DNA from: Candidatus Gastranaerophilales bacterium
Lineage (GTDB): Bacteria > Cyanobacteriota > Vampirovibrionia > Gastranaerophilales > Gastranaerophilaceae
Direction: 5' to 3'
Length of the DNA stretch: 58,528 nucleotides
NCBI GenBank assembly: GCA_944324425.1
Contig: CALUWE010000010.1
Location: 1-58,528 of the forward strand
Positions 35,524-44,097 of the stretch are shown here, piece by piece (position 1 is the stretch's first letter; every line of letters begins with the position of its first letter). The notes under the pieces were generated by a model. That model had not been told where the DNA came from, did no database searches, and was given only the letters and a program-made list of their open reading frames with translations. The translations under genes were made by a program, and so were the position numbers.

Positions 35524-35538
35524 AATTGGCGGTTTTTT
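35511..35538 (+). terminator. Terminator containing the HD-protein stop codon
   Basis: AAACCGCC and GGCGGTTT form the stem and T6 follows. The TAG stop (35521-35523) lies in the loop. Confidence 0.85.
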
Positions 35539-35569
35539 AATTTTTTGATTCTTCTTCGGATTTCGTAGA

Positions 35570-35716
35570 TTATGCGTTAAATGCTGATACAATCGGAATA
35601 TTTACGTTACTTGAAGTTTGGATTTTATTGATATATACGAAAGTCCAGGAAAACATTACTATTGTCATTAATAATAAGCTTGTAAGAAGAATATTTACCA
35701 CTTTTATTTCGCTCAT
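35570..35716 (-). CDS. Small single-pass membrane protein, 48 residues
   Basis: A short minus-strand frame starts at an ATG preceded by ACGGGGTAG. It encodes MSEIKVVNILLTSLLLMTIV, completing a membrane segment at about residues 7-29, then a polar tail ending IPIVSAFNA. It lies 65 bases downstream of the repeat-bearing 101-residue gene on the same strand, so the two may form an operon. No family is recognised. The hydrophobic segment and the ribosome-site-like sequence favour a real gene. Confidence 0.55.
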   Translation of the reverse strand: MSEIKVVNILLTSLLLMTIVMFSWTFVYINKIQTSSNVNIPIVSAFNA

Positions 35717-35781
35717 TTTTCTACCCCGTTTTAGGTTTTACCCTATGTTCTTTTCTTTTTTCTACTCCATTATCCAATTAA

Positions 35782-36087
35782 TTAAGCTACCAAATTTAAT
35801 CCGCCGCTTGCAAGCTGTCCTGCGGATTCTTCATATTTAAAATCTTTAATATCATTGCTTGCAAGTTGACCTGCAGATTCTTCAAATAAATTACCTGAAG
35901 GTTCATTGTTGCTTGCCAATGTTCCTGATGTTTCTTCTAAACCGTTAGAAGAACCTACACTGCCGTTAAAGTCTGCGGCAAAAATGTTATCCTCAAATTG
36001 AAAATCTTCTTTGTTGACTTTAGAAACGCTACCAACTGAGGTGCTTGAATAGCTTCCGCCAACTGAACCGATTGCATCTACTGACAT
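35782..36087 (-). CDS. Unknown 101-residue protein with EESAGQLAS repeats
   Basis: The start is placed at 36087 because AAGGAG lies 7 bases upstream; an upstream ATG would add 18 residues without a ribosome site. The sequence is Ser/Gly/Asn-rich and acidic, with three imperfect copies of a nonapeptide: EETSGTLAS, EESAGQLAS and EESAGQLAS. They are separated by EPSGNLF-like linkers. There is no signal peptide or hydrophobic helix, so it is probably disordered or assembled through the repeats. No family is recognised. A membrane mini-protein gene follows. Confidence 0.75.
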   Translation of the reverse strand: MSVDAIGSVGGSYSSTSVGSVSKVNKEDFQFEDNIFAADFNGSVGSSNGLEETSGTLASNNEPSGNLFEESAGQLASNDIKDFKYEESAGQLASGGLNLVA

Positions 36088-36329
36088 ATCATACTCCTTA
36101 TAACTATTTTTTGGGTACATGTATATAAAAACGATATACATTTTATGATTTCAATATATGCTTGTTTTGTTACAAAAGTATACAATAGGCTGTAATCCTT
36201 TTATATGTTCTATTTTGCCTATTTTTCTTAATGTTAATAATGTTTACAAATAAAAGAATATTATTAAAGTATTAATGAAGTGAAGCCGATACAAGTTATA
36301 TAAGAACTTGATATAAAGAAGGATAGATA

Positions 36330-36587
36330 ATGCTTAATAACATTAAATCGTTTGGTTTTAACGTCATCCCCGAGAATAGGCAAAAGACTGCCGAAACTGC
36401 CATAAATACCGTTGAAAGTGCAATTTCAGGGCTTTGGGAGCCGATTTTAGGATATTTAAAAGAAAACGAAAATGTTTTTTCAGGCGAAGTTTTGGTTGAA
36501 ATAGATAAAATTAATAATCAGACAATGCGTCTTGGCATGACTCTTAATCAGGATGCTCCAAGAACGACAATTAATTATGAAAGTTAG
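36330..36587 (+). CDS. Unknown 85-residue protein
   Basis: A GAAGGA ribosome site sits 7 bases before the ATG. The protein is soluble and mostly helical, with a basic/hydrophobic start (MLNNIKSFGFNVIPENRQK), a central TAINTVESAISGLWEPILGYL and a polar end. No family is recognised. It is a single-gene unit followed at once by a terminator and then pgk. The 188-base region upstream, shared with the divergent repeat-protein gene, is A/T-rich and contains the recurrent AAAAGTATACAA. Confidence 0.75.
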   Translation: MLNNIKSFGFNVIPENRQKTAETAINTVESAISGLWEPILGYLKENENVFSGEVLVEIDKINNQTMRLGMTLNQDAPRTTINYES

Positions 36588-36626
36588 AATGTAATTCTCT
36601 TTGTATATAAAAGTGTGGGTAAAATG

Positions 36627-36655
36627 AAAATCAGCCTTATTTAAGGCTGATTTTT
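36627..36655 (+). terminator. Intrinsic terminator after the 85-residue gene
   Basis: AAATCAGCCTTA and TAAGGCTGATTT form a stem with T5 following, before pgk. Confidence 0.82.
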
Positions 36656-36725
36656 GTATTTAAAAAAAGTTTTTTTCATTGTAAAATAGCTTTATAAAAA
36701 TTTTATCTTTTATAAGGAGTTTAAA

Positions 36726-37922
36726 ATGAAAAAATCAATTAAAGATTTAGGCGACATCAAAGGTAAAAGAGCTCTTGTCAGAGTTGATATTAACGTTCCT
36801 TTGGATGAAAACAAAAATGTTACAGATGACACAAGAATTCAGGCAATTTTACCTACCCTTAATTTCTTAAAAGAAAAAGGCGCAAAAATTGTTTTAATGG
36901 CACACTTGGGAAGACCGAAAGGCGAAAAGAACCCTGAATTTACTTTGGCTCCGGTTGCAAAATATATGTCAAAACTTTTAGGGGAAGATGTTATGTTTAT
37001 TCCTGACGTCGATGTTGCGGCTGACATGTTAAAAGATTTAAAAGACGGTCAAATTGCGCTTCTTGAAAACATCAGATACTATAAAGCGGAAGAAGCAAAA
37101 GATGACGATATGACTTTTGCAAACAAACTTGCAGAACTCGGTGATTTCTATGTAAACGATGCATTTGGCGCAGCTCACAGAAACCACACTTCAACCGCTA
37201 AACTCGCAAGAGTTTTAAAACCTGCAGTTTCAGGTTTATTAATGGAAAAAGAAATCAGATGCTTATCAGAAGCTCTTGATAACCCGACAAGACCGTTTAC
37301 GGCTGTTGTCGGCGGAGCTAAGGTTTCATCAAAAATCGGTGTTTTGGAAAATTTAATCGATAAAGTTGACAACTTAATAATCGGCGGCGGCATGGCTTAT
37401 ACGTTTGTTAAAGCAAACGGCGGTAAAATCGGTAATTCAATTTGCGAAGACGACCAATTGGATGTTGCAAAAGCAATTGAGAAAAAAGCTGCCGACAAAG
37501 GTGTTAAACTCGTTATGGCAACAGATGTTTTAGTAACGGATGATTTTTCAGGCAACGGTACAAATAAATTCGTTAAAATTGATGAAATTCCCGACGGCTT
37601 TGAAGGCGTTGATGCAGGCCCTGAATCAAGAAAGGCATTCAGTGAAGTTCTTAAAAATTCAAAAACAATTTTAATGAACGGCCCTGTCGGTGCTTTTGAA
37701 AACCCCAAATTTGCAGACGGTACAAAAGCTGTTTTAGAAGCAATAGTGGATGCTACAAAAAATGGTGCAACATCTGTTATTGGTGGTGGCGATTCTGTTT
37801 CAGCCGCTAAGAAATTTGCAAAAGCTGAAGATTTTACCCATGTTTCAACAGGTGGCGGCGCTTCATTAGAATTTATTGAAGGTAAAGTTCTCCCCGGTGT
37901 TGCAGCATTAGATGATAAATAG
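36726..37922 (+). CDS. pgk: Phosphoglycerate kinase
   Basis: This glycolytic enzyme transfers phosphate between 1,3-bisphosphoglycerate and ADP. Family marks are RVDINVPLDENK near residue 18, HLGRPKGEKNPEF, NDAFGAAHRNHTST, GGAKVSSKIGVLENL and the C-terminal nucleotide site GGGDSVSAAKKF with STGGGASLEF. The length of 398 residues is standard. A TAAGGAG ribosome site precedes the ATG. It stands alone between two terminators rather than in a gap-pgk-tpi cluster. Confidence 0.97.
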   Translation: MKKSIKDLGDIKGKRALVRVDINVPLDENKNVTDDTRIQAILPTLNFLKEKGAKIVLMAHLGRPKGEKNPEFTLAPVAKYMSKLLGEDVMFIPDVDVAADMLKDLKDGQIALLENIRYYKAEEAKDDDMTFANKLAELGDFYVNDAFGAAHRNHTSTAKLARVLKPAVSGLLMEKEIRCLSEALDNPTRPFTAVVGGAKVSSKIGVLENLIDKVDNLIIGGGMAYTFVKANGGKIGNSICEDDQLDVAKAIEKKAADKGVKLVMATDVLVTDDFSGNGTNKFVKIDEIPDGFEGVDAGPESRKAFSEVLKNSKTILMNGPVGAFENPKFADGTKAVLEAIVDATKNGATSVIGGGDSVSAAKKFAKAEDFTHVSTGGGASLEFIEGKVLPGVAALDDK

Positions 37923-37937
37923 AAATTAAAAGTCAAA

Positions 37938-37969
37938 AAAAATACCCCGATAAGTTTCGGGGTATTTTT
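37938..37969. terminator. Bidirectional terminator, pgk / second DAHP synthase
   Basis: AAATACCCCGA and TCGGGGTATTT form a GC-rich stem with A and T runs on both sides, between converging genes. Confidence 0.87.
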
Positions 37970-37981
37970 ATTTGTAATAAA

Positions 37982-38992
37982 TTACATAATTTTATCAACC
38001 ACTGGGGCTAATTTTTTCAATTTTTGGTATAATTCACTGAATTGTTCAGGGTATAAAGACTGCGCGCCATCACAAAGAGCGCATTCAGGTTTATTATGAA
38101 CTTCAATCATAAGTCCGTCGCAGCCTGCAGCAACTGAAGCTAATGACATCGGAGCAACTTTATCTCTTAAACCTGTCCCATGGGATGGGTCAACAATAAT
38201 CGGCAAGTGGCTTAATTTTTTAACAACGGGAATTGCACACAAATCAAGCGTGTTTCTTGTTGCAACTTCAAAGGTTCTTATCCCTCTTTCGCATAAAATA
38301 ACTTCCCTGTTTCCGCCTGATAAAATATATTCTGCTGCCATTAACCATTCATTAATTGTTGCAGATAAGCCCCTTTTTAGCATAACGGGTTTATCAACCT
38401 TGCTTAATTCTTTTAAAAGGTTGAAATTTTGCATATTTCTTGCACCCACCTGCAAAATATCAACATATCTTAAAAATTGGGGAATTTGGCTTATTTCCAT
38501 AACTTCTGATGTTACTGCCAAATTATATTTATCGGCAGCACGCCTTATCATTTTAAGCCCTTCTTCGCCTAAACCTTGAAAGGCATAGGGGGATGTTCTT
38601 GGCTTGTAAGCGCCGCCCCTTATAATTTTAACGCCTGCTTCCGCCATTAATCTTGCACATTCATTTATTTGATCTTCGTTTTCAATTGTGCAAGGCCCTG
38701 CAATCATGCCCACATAATCACCGCCGAATTTTTCGCCGTTTACTTCAATAATTGTATCTTCATTTTTAAATATTCTTGAAACCAATTTATAGCTTGATGA
38801 AATTTTAATAACTTCTTTTACGTTATCTAAAAGTTCAAAATCCCTTGGGTCAATAACTGTTTCACCAACTGCACCTATTACAACATGAGATTCCCCTTTT
38901 GAAATGTGGGCTTCTCTGCCTTTTTTTCTTATAAAATCAACAACTTTTTGAATATTTTCTTCGCTTGCGCCATGGCGCATTACAATAATCAT
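37982..38992 (-). CDS. aroF: DAHP synthase, class I-beta (second paralogue)
   Basis: This is a second copy of the shikimate entry enzyme, 336 residues, with the same layout of N-terminal ferredoxin-like domain plus barrel. It shows AGPCTIENED, RGGAYKPRTSPYAFQG, QVGARNMQNF, MLKRGL, ILCERGIRTF and VDPSHGTG. It differs from the 32616 copy throughout the regulatory domain (MIIVMRHGASEENIQK versus MIVVMEPNATDKEVEK), so it is not a recent duplication. A strong GGAGGT ribosome site precedes the ATG. Confidence 0.95.
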   Translation of the reverse strand: MIIVMRHGASEENIQKVVDFIRKKGREAHISKGESHVVIGAVGETVIDPRDFELLDNVKEVIKISSSYKLVSRIFKNEDTIIEVNGEKFGGDYVGMIAGPCTIENEDQINECARLMAEAGVKIIRGGAYKPRTSPYAFQGLGEEGLKMIRRAADKYNLAVTSEVMEISQIPQFLRYVDILQVGARNMQNFNLLKELSKVDKPVMLKRGLSATINEWLMAAEYILSGGNREVILCERGIRTFEVATRNTLDLCAIPVVKKLSHLPIIVDPSHGTGLRDKVAPMSLASVAAGCDGLMIEVHNKPECALCDGAQSLYPEQFSELYQKLKKLAPVVDKIM

Positions 38993-39034
38993 TTATATAT
39001 ACCTCCAATAAAAAGCTTTATTCTAATATTAGCA

Positions 39035-39043
39035 TGATAAAAT
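39035..39043 (+). promoter_or_regulatory. Extended -10 six bases before rsmE start (leaderless type)
   Basis: TGATAAAAT is an extended -10 (TG-n plus TAAAAT, 5/6). It is followed by 6 bases and the ATG at 39050, and no ribosome site is present. Confidence 0.45.
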
Positions 39044-39049
39044 AATTCT

Positions 39050-39784
39050 ATGCCGCATTTTTTAATAAAAAAAGAAAATATTGAAGGAAATTTTTTAAGG
39101 GTCAATGACCCTGAAGTTGTTTTGCACCTTGTTTCTGCCTTAAGAATTAAAAAAGGGGAAGAAATTAAATTCATAGATGAATTTGAAACTGTTTATAAGA
39201 CAAAAATTGTTGATTTTACAAAGAAAGAAATTCGAGCTGAAATTTTAACTTCTTATAAATCAGATAGAAAGCTTGATTTTGAACTTTGCGCTCTTATTTG
39301 CATTTTAAAACCTGATGCTATGAACCTTGCAATTCAAAATGCGGTTCAATTGGGCGCCAAAGAAATTTACACGGTTTATTCAAATAATTCAGCGCCAAAA
39401 TTAGAAACAGTTAAAAATAAAGCAGAAAAGTGGCAAAAAATCGGCTTAGAAAGCTTTAAACAATGTGAAAGGGCAGACATTCCAAAAGTTTATGATATTT
39501 CAACATTTGGTGAAATTTTTTCAAAATTTAAAAAAGAAAACATTTTAATTTTTGCTGAAAAATACGATGAAATGAATATTCAAAAGGCACTTTTAAATTA
39601 TAAAAAGCCTGAAAAAATTCTTGCCGTGTTTGGGCCTGAAGGGGGTTTTTCGGAAGGTGAATTTGAATTTTTTAAAAAAGAAAATTTGAAAATGGTAACT
39701 TTAGGAAAATTGATTTTAAAAGCACCAAATGCAATAACGGCAGGCTTATTTGGAATTATCGAAAATGCAGGACAGTTTAATTGA
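39050..39784 (+). CDS. rsmE: 16S rRNA m3U1498 methyltransferase
   Basis: This SPOUT-class methyltransferase modifies U1498 of 16S rRNA. The N-terminal PUA-like part begins MPHFLIKKENIEGN, and the SAM knot has AVFGPEGGFSEGEFEFF followed by VTLGKLILKAPNAITAGLF. In most RsmE proteins the last block reads L-G-x-R-I-L-R-x-E-T-A, so the Arg and Glu-Thr positions are replaced here. The length of 244 residues is typical. The final 20 bases overlap cca. Confidence 0.9.
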   Translation: MPHFLIKKENIEGNFLRVNDPEVVLHLVSALRIKKGEEIKFIDEFETVYKTKIVDFTKKEIRAEILTSYKSDRKLDFELCALICILKPDAMNLAIQNAVQLGAKEIYTVYSNNSAPKLETVKNKAEKWQKIGLESFKQCERADIPKVYDISTFGEIFSKFKKENILIFAEKYDEMNIQKALLNYKKPEKILAVFGPEGGFSEGEFEFFKKENLKMVTLGKLILKAPNAITAGLFGIIENAGQFN

Positions 39785-41075
39785 AAAAATAAAACCCTAT
39801 ATTAAAAATTATGATTCTTATTTAGTGGGCGGCTATTTAAGAGATTTATTATCGGGTGAAATTTCCCCTGACAGAGATATTGCAATTAAATGCGACAATT
39901 TAGCCGAATTAACCAAAAAAATTGCAGATGAATTAAACGGAAGTTTTGTTGAATTAGACAAGAGTAATGAAATATATAGGGTTGTTTTTGGCGATGATTA
40001 TATAGATTTTGCAAAATTATTAAATAACAATTTGGATGATGATATTAAAAGGCGAGATTTTACAATGAATGCTATTATGTATGATATTAATAATGAAAAA
40101 TTTATTGATATAACAGGTGGCAAAAAAGATTTTGAAGAAAAATTAATAAGAACTTATAAAATTTCAAACCTGTCGGATGACCCATTAAGAATGATTAGAG
40201 CCATTAGGTTTCAGGCAAAATTAGGGTTTAGAATTGATGATGAAATTATTAATTTTATAAAAGAAAATAATTCTTTAATTTTAAATGTTGCGCCAGAAAG
40301 GGTTCATCAAGAATTGATGAAAACTTTTGAAGGAAAGTTTTTAATTCAGGCCCTGTTTTCAATGGATGAAACAGGGCTATTGGATGTTATTTTTCCGTTT
40401 TTTGCTGATATTAAAAAAATTCCTTCTAATTCTCACCACCACCTAGATTTATTTCACCATTTAATTGAAACAACTAAAAATATAAGAATAAATAAGCCTG
40501 AATTAAAGCTTGCGGCTTTTATCCATGACCTTGCAAAGCCTGATTGTTGGACAATAGAGGCTGAAACAGGCCGCCACAGGTTTATAGGCCATGATGAATT
40601 TGGGGCTAAAAAAGTTGTTCCTTACCTAAAAAAATTAAAATTTTCAAATAAACAAATTGAATATATTTCAAAAATGATTCAATTTCACATATACCCATCA
40701 GCTTTAATGAAAGATGAAAATGTTACAGAAAGGGCAATTATAAGGTTTATAAGAAAAATTGGGAATGATACTCTTGATTTATTAGAGCTTGCAAGAGCTG
40801 ACAGATTAAGCGCAAAAGGCCCTGCTGTTACGGATGATATGGTTCAGGTTAATTTATTGAACTTAGAAAAATTAAAAGAAAAATATTTTGAAATTTCCCC
40901 AAAATTAAAAGAAATGCCGAAATTAATTGACGGCAATGAAATTATGGAAATTTTAAATTTAAAGCCATCACCTAAGTTAAAAGAAATTATAGATGAAATT
41001 AAAGAATTGCAATTGGAAGGAAAAATTAACAATAAAGAAGATGCGGTTAATTTTTTGAAAAACTATAAATTGTAA
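39765..41075 (+). CDS. cca: CCA tRNA nucleotidyltransferase with HD domain
   Basis: This class II nucleotidyltransferase builds or repairs the tRNA 3' CCA end. The head has YLVGGYLRDLLSG, DRDIAIKC with the catalytic acids, RRDFTMNAIMYD and DPLRMIRAIRFQAKLGF. An HD domain (FIHDLAKPD near residue 255, HHHLDLFHH before it) follows. I choose the ATG at 39765; a TTG at 39750 is also in frame but deeper inside rsmE. That gives 436 residues. It overlaps rsmE by 20 bases and the mutS 3' end by 13. Confidence 0.93.
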   Translation: MQDSLIEKIKPYIKNYDSYLVGGYLRDLLSGEISPDRDIAIKCDNLAELTKKIADELNGSFVELDKSNEIYRVVFGDDYIDFAKLLNNNLDDDIKRRDFTMNAIMYDINNEKFIDITGGKKDFEEKLIRTYKISNLSDDPLRMIRAIRFQAKLGFRIDDEIINFIKENNSLILNVAPERVHQELMKTFEGKFLIQALFSMDETGLLDVIFPFFADIKKIPSNSHHHLDLFHHLIETTKNIRINKPELKLAAFIHDLAKPDCWTIEAETGRHRFIGHDEFGAKKVVPYLKKLKFSNKQIEYISKMIQFHIYPSALMKDENVTERAIIRFIRKIGNDTLDLLELARADRLSAKGPAVTDDMVQVNLLNLEKLKEKYFEISPKLKEMPKLIDGNEIMEILNLKPSPKLKEIIDEIKELQLEGKINNKEDAVNFLKNYKL

Positions 41076-43366
41076 GCTTCCATAGAATATTTAATAATTT
41101 CATTTGGCATATTTTCTTCTTTTAAGGTTTCAATTCCCTTGCTTTCATTTGAAATTCCCTTAATAATTTCTCTTTTATTTTTATTTAAAATTTGCAAGAA
41201 ATTAATTTTATTTTCGTATTCTTTTAAAAGCTCAAAAATGTTTAAAAAGTGGGTTGAGATAATTGTTTTTGCATTTTTATTTTGAATTAAATATTTAATT
41301 ATACCGAATAAAATTGAAATTCCGTCTTTATGAGATGTATTTTTTCCGATTTCATCGAACAAAATTAAACTGTTATTTGTCATATTGTTTATTGAATATG
41401 AAACCTGTTTTATTTGCATTTGGTGGGTTGATTTTTTATTAATGAAATCATCCGTTACGTTTAAAATTGCAAAAAGTTTATCGAACAAAGGAAATTCAAA
41501 ATTTTTGCAAGGAACAAAAAAGCCTGCTTGTGCCATTATTACAGTTGTTGCAATTTGTTTTAAAAGGGTTGATTTGCCGCTTCCGTTTTTGCCCGTTAAT
41601 AAAATTAAATTTGAATAATCAAAATTAAGGTCTAATTTTTCATAATTATTTAGAATTTTTTCTAAGGTTATGTGGCTTCCTTGTTTAATTTCAAATTTAT
41701 TTTCGGTAATTTTGGGTTTGGTTAAATTATATTCTTCAATAAGCTCTGCATTTGAAATTAAACAGTCTAAAAGCGCAATTTTTTTAGAGTAGTTTCTGAT
41801 GTCGTTGTTCAATTCTTTTGTAAAATTAATTAAATTCAAAAGAAGGTTTTCTTTTACTTGTTCTATTTTATAGTTAATTGAACCCAAAAATTCTTCAAGC
41901 TCAATTAATTTATCCGTTGTGAATTTTTGAATGGTTTTTGTTTTTTTAACAAGCCTGAAATCTGCGCCAATCGGGTTAGTAGCAGATGCCGGAAGCTCAA
42001 TTAACCATGAACCTTTCTTTTCTAAAATTTTTAGAGAATTTATATTGGTCTTTTCTTTTAATTCGGTTTCATAATTTTTAATTTCGTTTATAATTTCTTC
42101 TTTTTTATTTAAAAGAAGGTCTAATTCGGGGCTTGCGCCGTTTTTAACAAATGTTCCGTTTTCGTTTGTATCAAAAGTTTTATCTAAAATTTCCGCAAAA
42201 TCAGCTAAATTATCTGAATTATATTCAAATTTTTCCAAAAGTCCGATTTTTAATTTCTTTAAAATGCCGTTTACCTGATTAATATTCAACAGACAATCTT
42301 TCAGAATTATAAAATCCTCTTCTTTTATTGTTCCGTTTGAAATTTTGGAGGTCAGCCTTAAAATGTCGCCTGTTATGCTGATTAATTCCGCTAATTTTTT
42401 ACATTCGTTTTTATTGTCAATTAAAGTTTGAATGGCGTTTTGTCTTTTTTCAATTTCTTTTTTGTTGAATACGGGGCTTGTTATCATAGACAAAAGTTTT
42501 CTTTTGCCCATTGGGGTTTTGCATTTATCAACTGCCCAAATAAGAGAGCCTGATTCGGAATTATTTAATATGTTTTTGGTTAATTCCAAATTTTTTCTTG
42601 TGTAAAAATCAATCGACATTAAATTTTTAACATCATAAAATTTTATTTCACCAAATTCTATTTTAAATTTGTCTAAAATGCGGTTTGAATAGTTGTAAAC
42701 TAAGCTAAAAGCTTTGCTTTCGGCTAAATTTGAAGGGGCTAAAAATTTTTCATCCAAAAGTTCATATTTATAAATTGAATATATTTCAGGGTTAATTGAG
42801 CCGTTATTTAAAATTAGAAGCTCAGAAGGGTTAATTCTTGCAAGTTCGTTTTGAATTTCACCGGTTGTTCCTTTTGTAATATAAACATCCCCTGTTGAAA
42901 TCTCTGCATAGCAAAATTCAAGCTCATTTCCCAAATTATAAATTGAAGCAAGATAATTATTTTCTTTTGCGTTTAAAAATTGATTTTCAAAAACCGTTCC
43001 TTTGGTATATATTCTTGCAATTTTTCTTATTTGTCTGCCGTTTTCGTCTTTTTCATCGGTTTGATTTACAACAGCTATTTTATAATTGTTATTTAATAAC
43101 TTTTGTATGGCGGAATTTAAACTTTTATGCGGAATTCCTGCCATTGGTGCATATCCTTGAGTATTAAATTTTCTTTTTGTTAAAGCTGCGCCCAAAACAT
43201 CTGAAAAAATAATGGCATCATTAAAATATGTTTCATAAAATTCGCCTATTCTAAACAATAAAATATAATCTTTGTATTGTTCTTTAAAATCATAATATTG
43301 GCGAAAAACAAATGAAAGTTCTTCTTTTTTAACTTCTTCAAATTTTAAAAAATTTTGAAATTCCAT
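41063..43366 (-). CDS. mutS: Divergent MutS-family DNA mismatch repair protein
   Basis: It has 767 residues with the MutS1 layout. The mismatch-reading FYE is at residues 43-45 in RIGEFYETYFNDA, followed by GYAPMAGIPHKSL, core and clamp helices, and a C-terminal ABC-type ATPase. The ATPase is unusual: the P-loop reads TGKNGSGKST (591-600) instead of TGPNMGGKST, and Walker B reads LFDEIGKNTSHKDG instead of D-E-x-G-R-G-T. The end is short, leaving little room for a tetramerisation tail. The start is an ATG with TATTAT 7 bases upstream and no ribosome site. Confidence 0.85.
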   Translation of the reverse strand: MEFQNFLKFEEVKKEELSFVFRQYYDFKEQYKDYILLFRIGEFYETYFNDAIIFSDVLGAALTKRKFNTQGYAPMAGIPHKSLNSAIQKLLNNNYKIAVVNQTDEKDENGRQIRKIARIYTKGTVFENQFLNAKENNYLASIYNLGNELEFCYAEISTGDVYITKGTTGEIQNELARINPSELLILNNGSINPEIYSIYKYELLDEKFLAPSNLAESKAFSLVYNYSNRILDKFKIEFGEIKFYDVKNLMSIDFYTRKNLELTKNILNNSESGSLIWAVDKCKTPMGKRKLLSMITSPVFNKKEIEKRQNAIQTLIDNKNECKKLAELISITGDILRLTSKISNGTIKEEDFIILKDCLLNINQVNGILKKLKIGLLEKFEYNSDNLADFAEILDKTFDTNENGTFVKNGASPELDLLLNKKEEIINEIKNYETELKEKTNINSLKILEKKGSWLIELPASATNPIGADFRLVKKTKTIQKFTTDKLIELEEFLGSINYKIEQVKENLLLNLINFTKELNNDIRNYSKKIALLDCLISNAELIEEYNLTKPKITENKFEIKQGSHITLEKILNNYEKLDLNFDYSNLILLTGKNGSGKSTLLKQIATTVIMAQAGFFVPCKNFEFPLFDKLFAILNVTDDFINKKSTHQMQIKQVSYSINNMTNNSLILFDEIGKNTSHKDGISILFGIIKYLIQNKNAKTIISTHFLNIFELLKEYENKINFLQILNKNKREIIKGISNESKGIETLKEENMPNEIIKYSMEAYNL

Positions 43367-43373
43367 AATGTTA

Positions 43374-43403
43374 ATAATAAAATAAAATTAACTGTTATGA
43401 CAA
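43374..43403 (-). promoter_or_regulatory. mutS promoter with -10 seven bases before the start
   Basis: On the reverse strand TTGTCA (5/6) and TATTAT (5/6) are separated by 18 bases. The -10 ends 7 bases before the ATG, which predicts a leaderless mRNA. Confidence 0.55.
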
Positions 43404-43416
43404 GGAATTTATATTT

Positions 43417-44073
43417 ATGGGCTGTCTAAAAAAATTAACAAAAATGATTATATTTTTCGCACTTTTATTTGCATTTTTTGCCTATGGCGGCTATACGTTT
43501 GTTAAAAATAAATATGACAGCTATACAAAGCCTGAAAGAAGCGTTTTGATAAGTGAGGAAAAAGACTTTGGCGATTTAAAAAATGTTTCGGCCGATTATA
43601 TTTTAACAAGGTCATTGAATTTTTTCGGGTATAGAAAATTAAATGCCTTGTATGTTCCAAAAAACCAAAAAATTTCCGTTCTTGACTTAAATTCCGTTGA
43701 TGTTATAACCGAAGAAGATTTTTCAAACGGCAAAATTGAAGAAAAATTTGAAAAGTTATCGAATAAGTTTTTTAATTCACCCATTTTACCTTTATCTAAC
43801 ATTCAATTAACCGAACAAGGCAAAATTTCTGCAGGTTCAAAACAGGTTCCATATGCCAATTTTGAAGCTGATTTTAAATATATTCCCTTTTTAAAATTAA
43901 ACGGTACAATTGCGGTTTATACAACCAAAAACAGGGAAACATTAGTCAATAAAGTGAAAGAACAAATTCAAAATTCCGACAATAAAACATCAAAATTTGT
44001 TTTATCCACAAAAATTCAAAGTGATTATGACGGAATGCCGGCCAAAAAATTTATATCACAAATAAAACTTTAA
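43417..44073 (+). CDS. Membrane-anchored protein of unknown function, 218 residues
   Basis: A basic start (MGCLKKLTKM) and a strong hydrophobic segment at about residues 11-28 form an uncleaved anchor or signal. The remaining 190 residues should face the outside of the membrane and look beta-rich. No cysteine fits a lipobox, since Cys3 precedes the hydrophobic core. No family is recognised. An AAGGA ribosome site lies 10 bases before the ATG. It is divergent from mutS and followed by a weak terminator. Confidence 0.78.
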   Translation: MGCLKKLTKMIIFFALLFAFFAYGGYTFVKNKYDSYTKPERSVLISEEKDFGDLKNVSADYILTRSLNFFGYRKLNALYVPKNQKISVLDLNSVDVITEEDFSNGKIEEKFEKLSNKFFNSPILPLSNIQLTEQGKISAGSKQVPYANFEADFKYIPFLKLNGTIAVYTTKNRETLVNKVKEQIQNSDNKTSKFVLSTKIQSDYDGMPAKKFISQIKL

Positions 44074-44097
44074 AAGCCCCAATTTGAGGGTTTTTTT
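44074..44097 (+). terminator. Weak candidate terminator
   Basis: A short imperfect stem (CCC / GGG with flanking A and T pairs) is followed by seven T residues just after the stop at 44073. Confidence 0.35.

Noticed and set aside
35628-35840. Plus-strand 70-codon frame
   Set aside because: It has no ribosome site and conflicts with the minus-strand 48-residue membrane gene and the repeat-protein gene, both of which have better start signals.
35782-35960. Short direct repeats, considered as a CRISPR array
   Set aside because: The repeats are in frame, imperfect, only about 27 bases and part of a translated protein; there are no uniform spacers and no cas genes.
36060-36087. VGG near residue 10 of the repeat protein considered as a double-glycine secretion leader
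   Set aside because: The preceding residues lack the conserved hydrophobic and acidic pattern of such leaders, and no peptidase-ABC transporter gene is nearby.
36142-36329. AT-rich 188-base intergenic region considered as a replication origin or small RNA gene
   Set aside because: No DnaA-box cluster, tRNA-like fold or terminator-bounded transcript is visible; it is most simply a divergent promoter region.
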